This document shows positions 8,843 through 17,219 of a DNA stretch of 64,000 nt, piece by piece; the first letter of the stretch is position 1, and the number at the start of each line of letters is the position of its first letter. This stretch comes from RYN-111 sp963760125 (lineage in GTDB: Bacteria > Actinomycetota > Actinomycetes > Mycobacteriales > SCTD01). The notes beneath the pieces are model-generated. The model made no database searches, was not told the origin of the DNA, and saw only the letters and a program-made list of their open reading frames with translations. The stretch is taken from contig CAVXBV010000012.1 in NCBI GenBank assembly GCA_963760125.1, forward strand, positions 186,001 through 250,000. The letters are read 5' to 3'. A program made the translations under genes and the position numbers.

Positions 8843-9039
8843 GGCCTCTCAGGGTGTTATCTCACAAAGGCGGGCACGTTCTCGCAGACTCAGGCACGGC
8901 GGCGGCGCGTCAATCCCTTCCGGTGCCACGTCGCGGCAAGCCGGCCGGCGGCGACGCCGAAAGCACGGTGTCCCACACGCGCCGGTGCCCTGCGCTGGCC
9001 GGGACCAGACCGCCGACGTCGGCCTGGACCTGCCACCGC

Positions 9040-9091
9040 GCCGCGGACGAGGCCACGGCCTCAGACGCCGCGGACGAGGCCACGGCCTCAG
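9040..9091. repeat. Two 25-bp direct repeats in the fruR/sufT intergenic region
   Basis: The 25 bases beginning GCCGCGGACGAGGCCACGG occur at 9040-9064 and again at 9067-9091, a 27-base period (9 codons). Open frames cross the region but none looks like a real protein, so I read it as non-coding. The rest of the gap 8765-9149 holds the fruR promoter and nothing else I recognise. Confidence 0.6.
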
Positions 9092-9149
9092 GCGGCGAGG
9101 ACCAGGCGGCCGCGTCCCGGCTTGCCCTGCGGTCGTGAACCGCGACCTG

Positions 9150-9501
9150 TCAGACGTTGAAGCCGAGGGCCCGCAGCTGCTCGCGACCGTCGTCGGTGAT
9201 CTTGTCCGGACCCCACGGCGGCATCCACACCCAGTTGATCCGCACGTCGTTGACGAGCGGCTCCAGCGCCGAGCGGGTCTGGTCCTCGATGACGTCGGTC
9301 AAGCGGGCAGGCCGCGGACGTGAGCGTCATGTCGAGGGTCACCGTGATGTCGTCGTGCACCTGGGCGCCGTAGACGAGGCCGAGGTCGACGACGTTGATG
9401 CCGAGCTCGGGGTCGACGACGTCCTTCATCGCCTCGATGATGTCGTCCTCCAACGGCTTCGTCTTCACGACAGCGGTGGGGGTCTCGGTGGCCTCGCTCA
9501 T
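9150..9501 (-). pseudogene. sufT: SufT-like iron-sulfur assembly protein (MIP18/DUF59 family), frame-broken
   Basis: The first part (MSEATETPTAVVKTKPLEDDII, then VVDPELGINVVDLGLVYG and LDMTLTSAACPL) is a clear MIP18/DUF59 protein, including the active-site cysteine in SAACPL. Right after CPL the frame breaks. Skipping one base restores TDVIEDQTRSALEPLVNDV, then NWVWMPPWGPDKIT and RALGFNV with a TGA at 9150-9152. The break maps to the AA at 9301-9302, where CTTGACC would read correctly as CTGACC. The restored protein would be about 116 residues, normal for the family. It is the last gene of the suf operon and overlaps sufU by 4 bases. A sequencing insertion is at least as likely as a real mutation. 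Confidence 0.88.
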
Positions 9502-9947
9502 GATGCTCCCTCTCCTGCGACGGCTTGTGCCGTGGCGTCCTTCCATGCCATCCAGCCCAGCAGCGCGCACTTCACGCGCGCCGGGTACTTCGAGACGCCG
9601 GCGAAGGCGATGCCGTCCTCCAGCACGTCCTCGTCCGGCTCGAGGGTCCCGCGGCTCTGCATGAGCTCGAGGAACACCTCGTGGGTCGCGAGAGCGTCCC
9701 CGACCGACTTGCCGATCACGAGGTCGGTCATCACCGACGTGGAGGCCTGGCTGATCGAGCAGCCGACCCCGTCGTACGACACGTCCTGCACGACCCCGTC
9801 GACGACCTTGACCCGCAGCGTGACCTCGTCACCGCACGTCGGGTTGACGTGGTGCACCTCGACGTCACCGTCCCGCAGACCCTTGTGGTGCGGCCGCTTG
9901 TAGTGGTCCAGGATGATCTCCTGGTACATCGACTCCGTCTCGCTCAT
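9498..9947 (-). CDS. sufU: SufU-type zinc-dependent sulfur transfer protein
   Basis: 149 residues. YQEIILDHYKRPHHKG, NPTCGDEVTLRV, GVGCSISQASTSVMTDL and YPARVKCALLGW carry the three conserved cysteines and aspartate of SufU/IscU. The long insert between the second and third cysteine motifs is typical of SufU. In Gram-positives SufU activates the cysteine desulfurase SufS by accepting its persulfide. It overlaps sufS upstream and sufT downstream by 4 bases each, so the three should be translated together. Confidence 0.94.
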   Translation of the reverse strand: MSETESMYQEIILDHYKRPHHKGLRDGDVEVHHVNPTCGDEVTLRVKVVDGVVQDVSYDGVGCSISQASTSVMTDLVIGKSVGDALATHEVFLELMQSRGTLEPDEDVLEDGIAFAGVSKYPARVKCALLGWMAWKDATAQAVAGEGAS

Positions 9948-11164
9948 GACCAGAACTCCTGAACCTTCACGATGCCGGCCAGGAGCGCGTCGATGTCAGC
10001 CTCGGTGTTGTAGAGGTAGGTCGACGCGCGGGCCGTGGCCGGGACGTCGTAGCGACGGCAGACCGGGGCGGCGCAGTGGTGGCCGACGCGGACGGCAATG
10101 CCGAGGTCGTCGAGAGACTGCCCCACGTCGTGCGGGTGGACGCCCTCGATCACGAAGGACACGGCACTCCCCCGCATCTCGGTGGTGTCAGGTCCCAGGA
10201 CCGAGACCCCCGGAAGCGCGCGGATCCCGTCGAGAAGCCTTGCGGTCAGGGTGATCTCGTGGTCCTTGACGGCACTCAGGCCAAGGGCGGAGAGGTAGTC
10301 GCAGGCCGCAGCCAGCGCGACGGCCTGGCTGATCACCGGGGTGCCCGCCTCGAAGCGCTCCGGGGACTTCGCATAGCTCGAACCCTCCATGCGCACCACC
10401 TCGATCATCGACCCACCCCCCATGAAGGGCGGCAGCGCGTCGAGGTCACGGCCCCACAGGACACCGACGCCCGTGGGCGCCAGCATCTTGTGCCCGGTGA
10501 AGGCAACGAAGTCGGCGCCGAGGTCCGCCACGTCGACCGGCTGGTGGGGGACGGACTGGGCGGCGTCCACGAAGCTCAGGGCACCCACGGCGCGGGCCCG
10601 GGCCGTCAGCAGCGCCACGTCGTTCTCGGTGCCCAGAATGTTGGACACCTGGGTGAAGGCGAACAGCCTGGTGCGCTCGTTGACGACCTCGTCGAGGTTC
10701 GTGAGGTCGAGCCGCCCGTCGTCGGTGAGCGACAGCCACCGCAGGGTTGCTCCCGTGCGCTCCGCCAGCATCTGCCAGGGGACCAGGTTGGAGTGGTGCT
10801 CCATCTCGGTCACGCAGATCTCGTCGCCCGGAGCGAGGTCGCCGCGGTTGCCGAGGGAGTAGGCCACCAGGTTCACCGACTCGGTGACGTTCTTCGTGAA
10901 CACGACCTGGTCGTGCTGGGCACCGACGAAGGCGGCCACGGTCGAGCGGGCCGCCTCGTAGGCGTCCGTGGCCTCCTGAGACAGCGTGTGCACGCCGCGG
11001 TGCACGTTGCTGTAGTGGCGCTCGACGAACTCCCGCTCGGCGTCCAGAACCGGCGTCGGCTTGTGGGACGACGACGCGCTGTCCAGGTAGACCAGCGGGT
11101 GGCCGTGAACCTCCCGGTCCAGGACCGGGAAGTCCTTGCGGACCGCCTCCACGTCGATGGTCAC
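9944..11164 (-). CDS. sufS: Cysteine desulfurase SufS (group II)
   Basis: 406 residues, PLP-dependent class V aminotransferase fold. Visible marks are LVYLDSASSSHKPTPVLDA, HRGVHTLSQEATDAYE, EHHSNLVPWQ, VDAAQSVPHQPVDV, the PLP lysine in FVAFTGHKMLAPTGVGVLWG, and near the end RVGHHCAAPVCRRY with the catalytic cysteine in the group II position. It removes sulfur from cysteine for cluster building on SufBCD. It starts one base after the sufC stop. Confidence 0.96.
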   Translation of the reverse strand: MTIDVEAVRKDFPVLDREVHGHPLVYLDSASSSHKPTPVLDAEREFVERHYSNVHRGVHTLSQEATDAYEAARSTVAAFVGAQHDQVVFTKNVTESVNLVAYSLGNRGDLAPGDEICVTEMEHHSNLVPWQMLAERTGATLRWLSLTDDGRLDLTNLDEVVNERTRLFAFTQVSNILGTENDVALLTARARAVGALSFVDAAQSVPHQPVDVADLGADFVAFTGHKMLAPTGVGVLWGRDLDALPPFMGGGSMIEVVRMEGSSYAKSPERFEAGTPVISQAVALAAACDYLSALGLSAVKDHEITLTARLLDGIRALPGVSVLGPDTTEMRGSAVSFVIEGVHPHDVGQSLDDLGIAVRVGHHCAAPVCRRYDVPATARASTYLYNTEADIDALLAGIVKVQEFWS

Positions 11165-11165
11165 G

Positions 11166-11912
11166 TCAGACCGTTGCCGCGGTGTACTTCTCGTAGCCGC
11201 CGGCCTCGAGCTCGTCGGCGAGCTCCTTGCCGCCCTGGGCGACGATGCGGCCCTTGACGAACACGTGCACGAAGTCGGGCTCGATGTACTTGAGGATCCG
11301 GGTGTAGTGGGTGATGAGCAACGTGCCGGTCTCGCCCGTCGCGCGCACGCGGTTGACGCCCTCGGACACGACCCGCAGCGCGTCGACGTCGAGGCCGGAG
11401 TCGGTCTCGTCGAGGATCGCGATCTTCGGCTTCAGCAGCTCGAGCTGGAGGATCTCGTGGCGCTTCTTCTCGCCGCCGGAGAAGCCCTCGTTGACGTTGC
11501 GGGCCGCGAAGGCGGGGTCCATCTCGAGGGCCGCCATGGCGGCCTTCTGCTCCTTCATCCAGTGGCGGAGGACCGGCGCCTCTCCGCGCACCGCGGTCGC
11601 CGCGCTCCGCAGGAAGTTGGAGACCGTCACGCCAGGGACCTCGACGGGGTACTGCATCGCGAGGAACATGCCGGCGCGGGCGCGCTCGTCGACGCTCATG
11701 GCGAGGACGTCGACGCCGTCGAGGGTGACCGTGCCGCTGGTGATCGTGTACTTCGGGTGACCGGCCACGCTGTAGGCCAGCGTCGACTTGCCGGAGCCGT
11801 TCGGCCCCATGATCGCGTGGGTCTCGCCCGCGCGGATCGTCAGGTCGACCCCGGCGAGGATCTCCTTGTCTTCTACGGAGACGTGCAGGTCGCGGATCTC
11901 GAGGGTGGCCAT
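11166..11912 (-). CDS. sufC: Fe-S cluster assembly ATPase SufC
   Basis: 248 residues, ABC-type ATPase without a transporter partner. Walker A is IMGPNGSGKSTLAYSVAG, the signature is NEGFSGGEKKRHEILQL, and Walker B is PKIAILDETDSGLDVDALR. The FSGGEKKR signature and DETDSGLD are specific to SufC. It powers the SufBC2D scaffold. Its ATG directly adjoins the stop of the Rieske-type gene. Confidence 0.97.
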   Translation of the reverse strand: MATLEIRDLHVSVEDKEILAGVDLTIRAGETHAIMGPNGSGKSTLAYSVAGHPKYTITSGTVTLDGVDVLAMSVDERARAGMFLAMQYPVEVPGVTVSNFLRSAATAVRGEAPVLRHWMKEQKAAMAALEMDPAFAARNVNEGFSGGEKKRHEILQLELLKPKIAILDETDSGLDVDALRVVSEGVNRVRATGETGTLLITHYTRILKYIEPDFVHVFVKGRIVAQGGKELADELEAGGYEKYTAATV

Positions 11913-12215
11913 CTACTTCTCCAGCTTGATCAGGACGTCATCGCCTTCGACGGTGACGGAGTACGTCGCGACCGGCTTGGTCGCGGGCAGGCCGGTGGGG
12001 ACACCGGTGCGCAGGTCGAACCGCGAGCCGTGCAGCCAGCACTCGACGGTGCCGTCCTCGACGTCGCCCTCGGACAGCGAGACGTCGGCGTGAGAGCAGA
12101 CGTCGTTCACGGCGAACACCTCGCCACCGGAGCGCGCCAGGCAGATCGGCACGTCGCCGACCACGACGCGGATCGCGCCCTCCTCGGGCAGGTCGGACAA
12201 GGAGCAGGCGCGCAT
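11913..12215 (-). CDS. Rieske [2Fe-2S] ferredoxin-like protein in the suf operon
   Basis: 100 residues. The Rieske ligands are visible as CSHADVSLSEG (Cys-X-His) and CWLHGSRFDLRTG (Cys-X2-His), so it should carry a [2Fe-2S] cluster. It resembles the small ferredoxin subunit of non-heme dioxygenases (BphF/HcaC type). Its ATG at 12215 overlaps the sufD stop (ATGA). A gene of this type between sufD and sufC is common in actinobacterial suf operons; its role there, perhaps electron supply, is inference. Confidence 0.92.
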   Translation of the reverse strand: MRACSLSDLPEEGAIRVVVGDVPICLARSGGEVFAVNDVCSHADVSLSEGDVEDGTVECWLHGSRFDLRTGVPTGLPATKPVATYSVTVEGDDVLIKLEK

Positions 12216-13408
12216 CAGACGGTCAGCTCCTTCTCGATCGCCGCCACCAGGCGCTCCTCGAGCGACGGCACACCGATCTGCTGCAGGACCTCGGTGAAGA
12301 AGCCCAGCACGACGATGCGGCGTGCCTCGTCCGGCGTGATGCCTCGCGACTGCAGGTAGAACAGCTGGTCGTCGTCGAAGCGGCCGGTCGCACTGGCGTG
12401 GCCGGCCCCGGCGATCTCCCCGGTCTCGATCTCCAGGTTGGGCACGGAGTCGGCGCGGGCGTCCGGCGTCAGCAGCAGGTTGCGGTTGAGCTCGTAGGTG
12501 TCCGTCCCGGTGGCCTCGGCGCGGATGATCACGTCGCCGATCCAGACGCTGTGGGCGCCCTCGCCCTGCACTGCGGTCTTGTAGGTCACCCGCGACGTGC
12601 AGTGCGCCATCGTGTGGTCGACCAGGAGCCGGTGCTCGAGGTGCTGGCCGGCGTCCGCGAAGGCCAGGCCGAGCAGCTCCGCGGAGCCGCCGGTGCCGGC
12701 GTACGAGACGGTGGGGTTGAGACGCACCAGGTCGCCACCGAGCGAGACGACGACGCTGCGGAACCGCGCGTCGCGACCCAGGCGTGCGGCCTGCGCCGAC
12801 AGGTGCACGGCGGTGTCGTCCCACTCCTGCAGGGACACGAGCGTGAGGTCCGCGCCGTCGCCGACGAGCACCTCCACCGCACCGCTGTGCGTGGCGGTCC
12901 CGCTGTGCTGCAGCACGACGACCGCCTTGGCGAAGGGCTTCACGTCGATGACCACGTGGCCGTAGGACGTCCCGCCCGTGCCCGTGAGGGTGAGGACGAC
13001 CGGCTCGGCCAGCTCGCCGTCGATGGTGACGAGCTGCCCTTCCTTGAAGTCGCGCATCGCCAGGGCAGCGGCTTTGTCGGTCGGGACGAGCGCCGCTCCG
13101 ACCAGGGGGTGATCGGCGCCGATCGTCTCGAACGGGCCGGTCACGGTGAGGGTGCCGTCGATGTCGGCGGAGCCGTCGTGCAGGCCCTTGAGCCGTGCGA
13201 CCGGGGTGAAGCGCCACTCCTCCTCACGCCCGGTGATGGCGGGGAACGCCTCGGGGTCACGGGAGAACAAGCGCTCGACGCGTGCGTCAGCAGGGTTCTT
13301 CGGGGTGGACGGCGTCACGCCGACGGCGATGCTGCCCTCGGAGGTGTGGCCCTGGTTCCCCGAGGCCTGCCGCTCCGACGCGATCACGTCGGAGAGCTGG
13401 CTAGCCAA
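12215..13408 (-). CDS. sufD: Fe-S cluster assembly protein SufD
   Basis: 397 residues. The C-terminal part has the SufBD beta-helix and closing helices: HTMAHCTSRVTYKT, GEIAGAGHASATGRFDDDQL, FYLQSRGITPDEARRIVVLG and FFTEVLQQI. The GHASATG stretch contains the histidine conserved in SufD. The N-terminal 60 residues are variable, as usual. It overlaps the end of sufB by 8 bases. With SufB and SufC it forms the scaffold complex. Confidence 0.95.
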   Translation of the reverse strand: MASQLSDVIASERQASGNQGHTSEGSIAVGVTPSTPKNPADARVERLFSRDPEAFPAITGREEEWRFTPVARLKGLHDGSADIDGTLTVTGPFETIGADHPLVGAALVPTDKAAALAMRDFKEGQLVTIDGELAEPVVLTLTGTGGTSYGHVVIDVKPFAKAVVVLQHSGTATHSGAVEVLVGDGADLTLVSLQEWDDTAVHLSAQAARLGRDARFRSVVVSLGGDLVRLNPTVSYAGTGGSAELLGLAFADAGQHLEHRLLVDHTMAHCTSRVTYKTAVQGEGAHSVWIGDVIIRAEATGTDTYELNRNLLLTPDARADSVPNLEIETGEIAGAGHASATGRFDDDQLFYLQSRGITPDEARRIVVLGFFTEVLQQIGVPSLEERLVAAIEKELTV

Positions 13409-14813
13409 CGGAACCCTCCATCTGGAGCTCGATGAGTCGGTTGAGCTCGAGCGCGTACTCCATGGGGAGCTCCCGCGCGATGGGCTCGACGAAGCCGCGG
13501 ACGACCATCGCCATCGCCTCGTCGGCCGACAGGCCTCGGCTCATCAGGTAGAAGAGCTGGTCCTCACCGACCTTGGAGACGGTCGCCTCGTGGCCGAGGG
13601 ACACGTCGTCCTCGCGGACGTCGACGTAGGGATAGGTGTCCGACCGGCTGATCGTGTCGACCAGCAGCGCGTCGCAGACGACGTTGGACTTGCTGCCCGT
13701 CGCGCCCTCCTGCACCTGCACGAGCCCGCGGTACGACGTGCGACCACCACCGCGGGCCACCGACTTCGACACGATGTTGGACGTGGTGTTGGGGGCGGCG
13801 TGGACCATCTTCGCGCCGGCGTCCTGGTGCTGACCGGGGCCGGCAAACGCGACGGACAGCGTCTCGCCCGAGGCCCGCTCGCCCAGCAGGTAGCAGGCCG
13901 GGTACTTCATGGTGACCTTGGAGCCGATGTTGCCGTCGATCCACTCCATGCGGCCGCCCTCGTGCACGGCGGTGCGCTTGGTGACCAGGTTGTAGACGTT
14001 GTTCGACCAGTTCTGGATCGTCGTGTAGCGGACGTGGGCGTCCTTCTTCACGATGATCTCGACCACCGCAGAGTGCAGCGAGTCGCTGCTGTACGTCGGG
14101 GCGGTGCAGCCCTCGACGTAGTGCACGGACGAGCCCTCGTCGGCGATGATGAGGGTCCGCTCGAACTGGCCCATGTTCTCGGTGTTGATGCGGAAGTAGG
14201 CCTGCAGCGGGATGTCCACCTTGACGCCCGGCGGGACGTAGATGAACGACCCGCCCGACCAGACGGCGGTGTTGAGCGCGGCGAACTTGTTGTCGCCGAC
14301 GGGGATCACCGAGCCGAAGTACTCACGGAACAGGGCCTCGTGCTCGCGCAGTCCCGTGTCGGTGTCGACGAAGATGACGCCCTTCTCGGCGAGGTCCTCG
14401 CGGATCTGGTGGTAGACGACCTCGGACTCGTACTGCGCCGCGACACCGGCGATCAGCCGCTGCTTCTCGGCCTCCGGGATGCCCAACCGGTCGTAGGTGT
14501 TCTTGATGTCGGCCGGCAGGTCGTCCCAGGAGGTGGCCTGCTTCTCGGTCGAGCGCACGAAGTACTTGATGTTGTCGAAGAAGATGCCCGACAGGTCCGA
14601 TCCCCACGTCGGCATGGGCTTCTTCTCGAAGAGCTTGAGGCCCTTGAGGCGCAGGTCGAGCATCCACTGCGGCTCGCTCTTGAGCGCCGAGATGTTCTCG
14701 ACCACCTCGGGGTTGATGCCACGGCGGGCCGTCGAGCCGGCGACGTCGGAGTCGCTCCAGCCGAACTTGTAGGTACCGAGGCCCTCGAGGGCGGCATCTT
14801 GCGTGGTGGTCAT
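13401..14813 (-). CDS. sufB: Fe-S cluster assembly protein SufB
   Basis: 470 residues. Characteristic stretches are YKFGWSDSDVAGSTARRGIN, GVIFVDTDTGLREHE, NKFAALNTAVWSGGSFIYVP, VHYVEGCTAPTYSSDSLHSA, TIQNWSNNVYNLVTKR and LGHEATVSKVGEDQLFYLMS. The open frame extends further upstream, but the ATG at 14813 gives the family N-terminus and overlaps the sufR stop (ATGA). No intein is present, although mycobacterial SufB often carries one. Confidence 0.97.
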   Translation of the reverse strand: MTTTQDAALEGLGTYKFGWSDSDVAGSTARRGINPEVVENISALKSEPQWMLDLRLKGLKLFEKKPMPTWGSDLSGIFFDNIKYFVRSTEKQATSWDDLPADIKNTYDRLGIPEAEKQRLIAGVAAQYESEVVYHQIREDLAEKGVIFVDTDTGLREHEALFREYFGSVIPVGDNKFAALNTAVWSGGSFIYVPPGVKVDIPLQAYFRINTENMGQFERTLIIADEGSSVHYVEGCTAPTYSSDSLHSAVVEIIVKKDAHVRYTTIQNWSNNVYNLVTKRTAVHEGGRMEWIDGNIGSKVTMKYPACYLLGERASGETLSVAFAGPGQHQDAGAKMVHAAPNTTSNIVSKSVARGGGRTSYRGLVQVQEGATGSKSNVVCDALLVDTISRSDTYPYVDVREDDVSLGHEATVSKVGEDQLFYLMSRGLSADEAMAMVVRGFVEPIARELPMEYALELNRLIELQMEGSVG

Positions 14814-15424
14814 GCGTCGACCTTTCCTGGAACGTAGGTGGTGCACACGCCGTCGCCGTGAGCGATCGTCGCGAGTCGTTGGACGTGCACGTCGAGGACG
14901 CGCCCGAGGGCCGCGGTCTCGGCGTCGCACAGCTGCGGGAACTCCGCAGCGACGTGCTGGACGGGGCAGTGGTGCTGGCACAGCTGCATGCCCGCACCCT
15001 GCTCACCGACGGAGGCGGCGTAACCGTCCTCACTCAGGCGTACGGCGAGCTCCTGCGGTGACGTCACGGAGGCGTAGCGGGCCTCGAGCTCCGCAGCGCG
15101 GGCCTGCGCGAACTCCTCGACCTGCTCGGGGGTCATGAACCTCAGCGCGGCGACCGCGAGAGCGTCGTACGCACTCGGGCCGGCGGCGTGGCCCGCATCG
15201 GTGAGGGCGAACAGCTTCGCCGGGCGCCCGCGGGTGACCACGCGCCGACGGGGTTCGCGGACCATGACGACGCCCTCGTCGAGCAGGGCGTCGAGGTGCC
15301 GGCGGATCCCCGCCGTCGTGACGTCGAGACGCTCGCTGAGCGTGGCCGCGGTGCTGGGGCCGAGCGCGAGCAGCAACGACAGGACCCGCTCCCGGGTCCC
15401 GACTCCGTCCACCACGCTTTTCAC
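14810..15424 (-). CDS. sufR: SufR-type Fe-S sensing transcriptional repressor
   Basis: 204 residues. It has an N-terminal winged helix (ERLDVTTAGIRRHLDAL, EPRRRVVTRGRPAKLFALTD) and C-terminal cysteines in GMQLCQHHCPVQHVAAEFPQLCDAE, the arrangement that holds the 4Fe-4S cluster in SufR. The open frame runs to 15556, but the GTG at 15424 gives the natural N-terminus (MKSVVDGVGTRERVL), and the operator-like palindrome sits over that codon. It heads the suf operon and is expected to repress it when clusters are plentiful. Confidence 0.92.
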   Translation of the reverse strand: MKSVVDGVGTRERVLSLLLALGPSTAATLSERLDVTTAGIRRHLDALLDEGVVMVREPRRRVVTRGRPAKLFALTDAGHAAGPSAYDALAVAALRFMTPEQVEEFAQARAAELEARYASVTSPQELAVRLSEDGYAASVGEQGAGMQLCQHHCPVQHVAAEFPQLCDAETAALGRVLDVHVQRLATIAHGDGVCTTYVPGKVDA

Positions 15425-15435
15425 AACACCAGTGT
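15421..15435 (-). promoter_or_regulatory. SufR operator overlapping the sufR start codon
   Basis: Read on the minus strand the 15 bases are ACACT-GGTGT-TGTGA. This fits ACACT-N5-TGTGA, the motif I recall for mycobacterial SufR. The GTG start lies inside the right half-site. The hexamer CACACT six bases upstream of the GTG could be a -10, with TCGACC 17 bases further up, which would make the transcript leaderless and place repressor on -10 to +1. The rest of the gap up to 15558 also has to serve the divergent ABC genes. Confidence 0.65.
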
Positions 15436-15558
15436 GACGTAAATGCTGCCCTGGGTCGAACCACGGCGTCGTGACGGGCGCCACGAAGGGTCCCCTCACC
15501 CCCTCGCCGGTGCGCGCCGCGCCCGCGTGCGGCTCTACGATGCTGACGTGACGCACCC

Positions 15559-16458
15559 GTGATCGACACCGCGCTGGAGGTCGTCGACCTCGTCAAGCGG
15601 TACGGCGACAAGACGGCTGTCGACGGGCTCTGCTTCCACGTCGCCCGCGGGACGGTGTGCGCCCTGCTGGGCCCGAACGGCGCCGGCAAGACGAGCACGG
15701 TCGAGGTGTGCGAGGGCTTCCGCGCCGCGGACGGCGGTGCGGTGCGCGTCCTGGGGCACGACCCCGGGGACCAGGCCCTCCGGCCGAAGATCGGGGTGAT
15801 GCCGCAGAGCGGCGGCGGCTACCCGGGCATGCCCGCCGGCGAGCTCCTCCGGTTGATGGCGGCCTACCACCGCGACCCGCTGGAGCCGGCACTCCTGTTG
15901 GACCGCCTCGGCCTGCAGGACGTGCAGCGCACGGCCTGGCGGCGGTTGTCCGGAGGGCAGCAGCAGCGCCTGTCGCTGGCGATGGCCGTCGTGGGACGAC
16001 CGGAGCTGGTCTTCCTCGACGAGCCGACCGCAGGCCTGGACCCGCAGGCCCGGCGTGCCACCTGGGAGCTGATCGACGCCCTTCGCCGCGACGGGGTCAC
16101 CGTCCTGCTCACCACGCACCTGATGGACGAGGCAGAGCACCTCGCCGACCAGGTCGTCGTCGTCGACCACGGCCGCAAGGTCGCGGAGGGCACGGTGGCG
16201 GAGCTCACGCGCGGGGACGGACAGGTGCGCTTCCGGGGGCCGGTCGGGCTGCTCGTGCAGGTGGCCGGCGCGGACGTGACCGAGGGGCCGGCAGGCAGCT
16301 ACCTGGTGCAGGGGGCAGCGGGCGTTGACGTCCCTACCCTGCTTGCCGGGGTCACGGCCTGGTGCGCCACCCAGGGCGTCCTGGTCAGCGACCTGCGCGC
16401 CGGGCGCTCGCTCGAGGACGTCTTCCTGCACCTCACCGGGACGCAGGTGCGCTCGTGA
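15559..16458 (+). CDS. ABC transporter ATP-binding protein (drug/lipid exporter type)
   Basis: 299 residues. Walker A is LLGPNGAGKTSTVEV, the signature is RLSGGQQQRLSLAMAV, Walker B is LVFLDEPTAGLDPQ, and the H-loop is LLTTHLMDEAEHLAD. The domain order and the C-terminal extension resemble DrrA/CcmA-type ATPases that pair with an ABC-2 permease. The start is a GTG at 15559; a GTG at 15548 is out of frame. The next gene, overlapping by 4 bases, is the permease. Substrate unknown. Neighbouring heme A genes are suggestive but not evidence. Confidence 0.9.
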   Translation: MIDTALEVVDLVKRYGDKTAVDGLCFHVARGTVCALLGPNGAGKTSTVEVCEGFRAADGGAVRVLGHDPGDQALRPKIGVMPQSGGGYPGMPAGELLRLMAAYHRDPLEPALLLDRLGLQDVQRTAWRRLSGGQQQRLSLAMAVVGRPELVFLDEPTAGLDPQARRATWELIDALRRDGVTVLLTTHLMDEAEHLADQVVVVDHGRKVAEGTVAELTRGDGQVRFRGPVGLLVQVAGADVTEGPAGSYLVQGAAGVDVPTLLAGVTAWCATQGVLVSDLRAGRSLEDVFLHLTGTQVRS

Positions 16459-17219
16459 CGTGGGAGGCCGGGACCCTCACGCCGTCGCCGGCCGCCGCCA
16501 CGACCGGCGCCATGCTGCGCGCCCAGACGCTGGCCGAGCTCCGCATGACCCTCCGCAACGGCGAGCAGCTGCTTCTCAACCTGGTGGTCCCGCTCGGCCT
16601 GCTCGTCGTGCTCGCCAAGGTGCCGCTGGTCAGCGTGTCGGGCCGCCGCGTCGACTTCGCCGTGCCGGGCGTCCTGGCCCTCGCCGTGATGTCCAGCGCC
16701 TTCACCGGACAGGCCATCGCCACCGGCTTCGAGCGCTACTACGGCGTCCTCAAGCGCCTGGGCGCCACTCCCCTCCCCCGGGCGGTGCTCCTCGGCGCCA
16801 AGACCCTGTGCGTGCTCACGGTCCAGGTGCTCCAGCTCAGCGCCATCTGCCTGCTCGGCCTCGGGCTCGGATGGCAGCCGCACGGCAACGTGCCCGCCGC
16901 GCTGCTGCTCATCGCCTTCGGCACCGCCGCGTTCAGCGGACTCGGCCTGCTGCTCGGCGGCACCCTGCGAGGGCTCACCAGCCTGGCCGTGGCCAACCTT
17001 CTCTGGTTCGTGCTCCTCGCCCTCGGCGGCGTCGTCTTCCCCCTGCACGAGACCGGCGGCGCCGAGCACGTGCTGCAGTACCTCCCGACGGCGGCCCTGG
17101 CCGACGGGCTGCGGACTCTGTTCGCGAGCGGGGACCTCGTCGTGCGGGACGTCCTGACGCTCGTGGTCTGGTCCGTGCTCTCCCTCGCCGCGGCGGCACG
17201 GGCCTTCCGATGGGAGTGA
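16455..17219 (+). CDS. ABC-2 type transporter permease
   Basis: 254 residues from the GTG at 16455 (MTWEAGTLTPS), which overlaps the ATPase stop as GTGA. About six hydrophobic segments are seen, for example LLLNLVVPLGLLVVLAKVPL, VLALAVMSSAFTGQAIATG, VLQLSAICLLGLGLG, LLLIAFGTAAFSGLGLLLGG and LLWFVLLALGGVVFPL. This is the ABC-2 fold, probably forming a homodimeric channel with the preceding ATPase. The open frame upstream to 16362 lies inside the ATPase gene and is not used. Confidence 0.9.
   Translation: MTWEAGTLTPSPAAATTGAMLRAQTLAELRMTLRNGEQLLLNLVVPLGLLVVLAKVPLVSVSGRRVDFAVPGVLALAVMSSAFTGQAIATGFERYYGVLKRLGATPLPRAVLLGAKTLCVLTVQVLQLSAICLLGLGLGWQPHGNVPAALLLIAFGTAAFSGLGLLLGGTLRGLTSLAVANLLWFVLLALGGVVFPLHETGGAEHVLQYLPTAALADGLRTLFASGDLVVRDVLTLVVWSVLSLAAAARAFRWE

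Noticed and set aside
8855..8872. TTTGTGAGATAACAC resembling the lac operator
   Set aside because: The match is partial and the gene is a DeoR-type, not LacI-type, regulator; kept only as a possible FruR site.
8767..9138. Possible 123-codon gene in the fruR/sufT gap
   Set aside because: It has no ribosome-binding site and no family features, and it runs through the promoter and the direct repeats.
15425..15556. N-terminal extension of SufR
   Set aside because: The extra residues are not family-like and would run across the operator and intergenic region; the GTG at 15424 gives the natural start.
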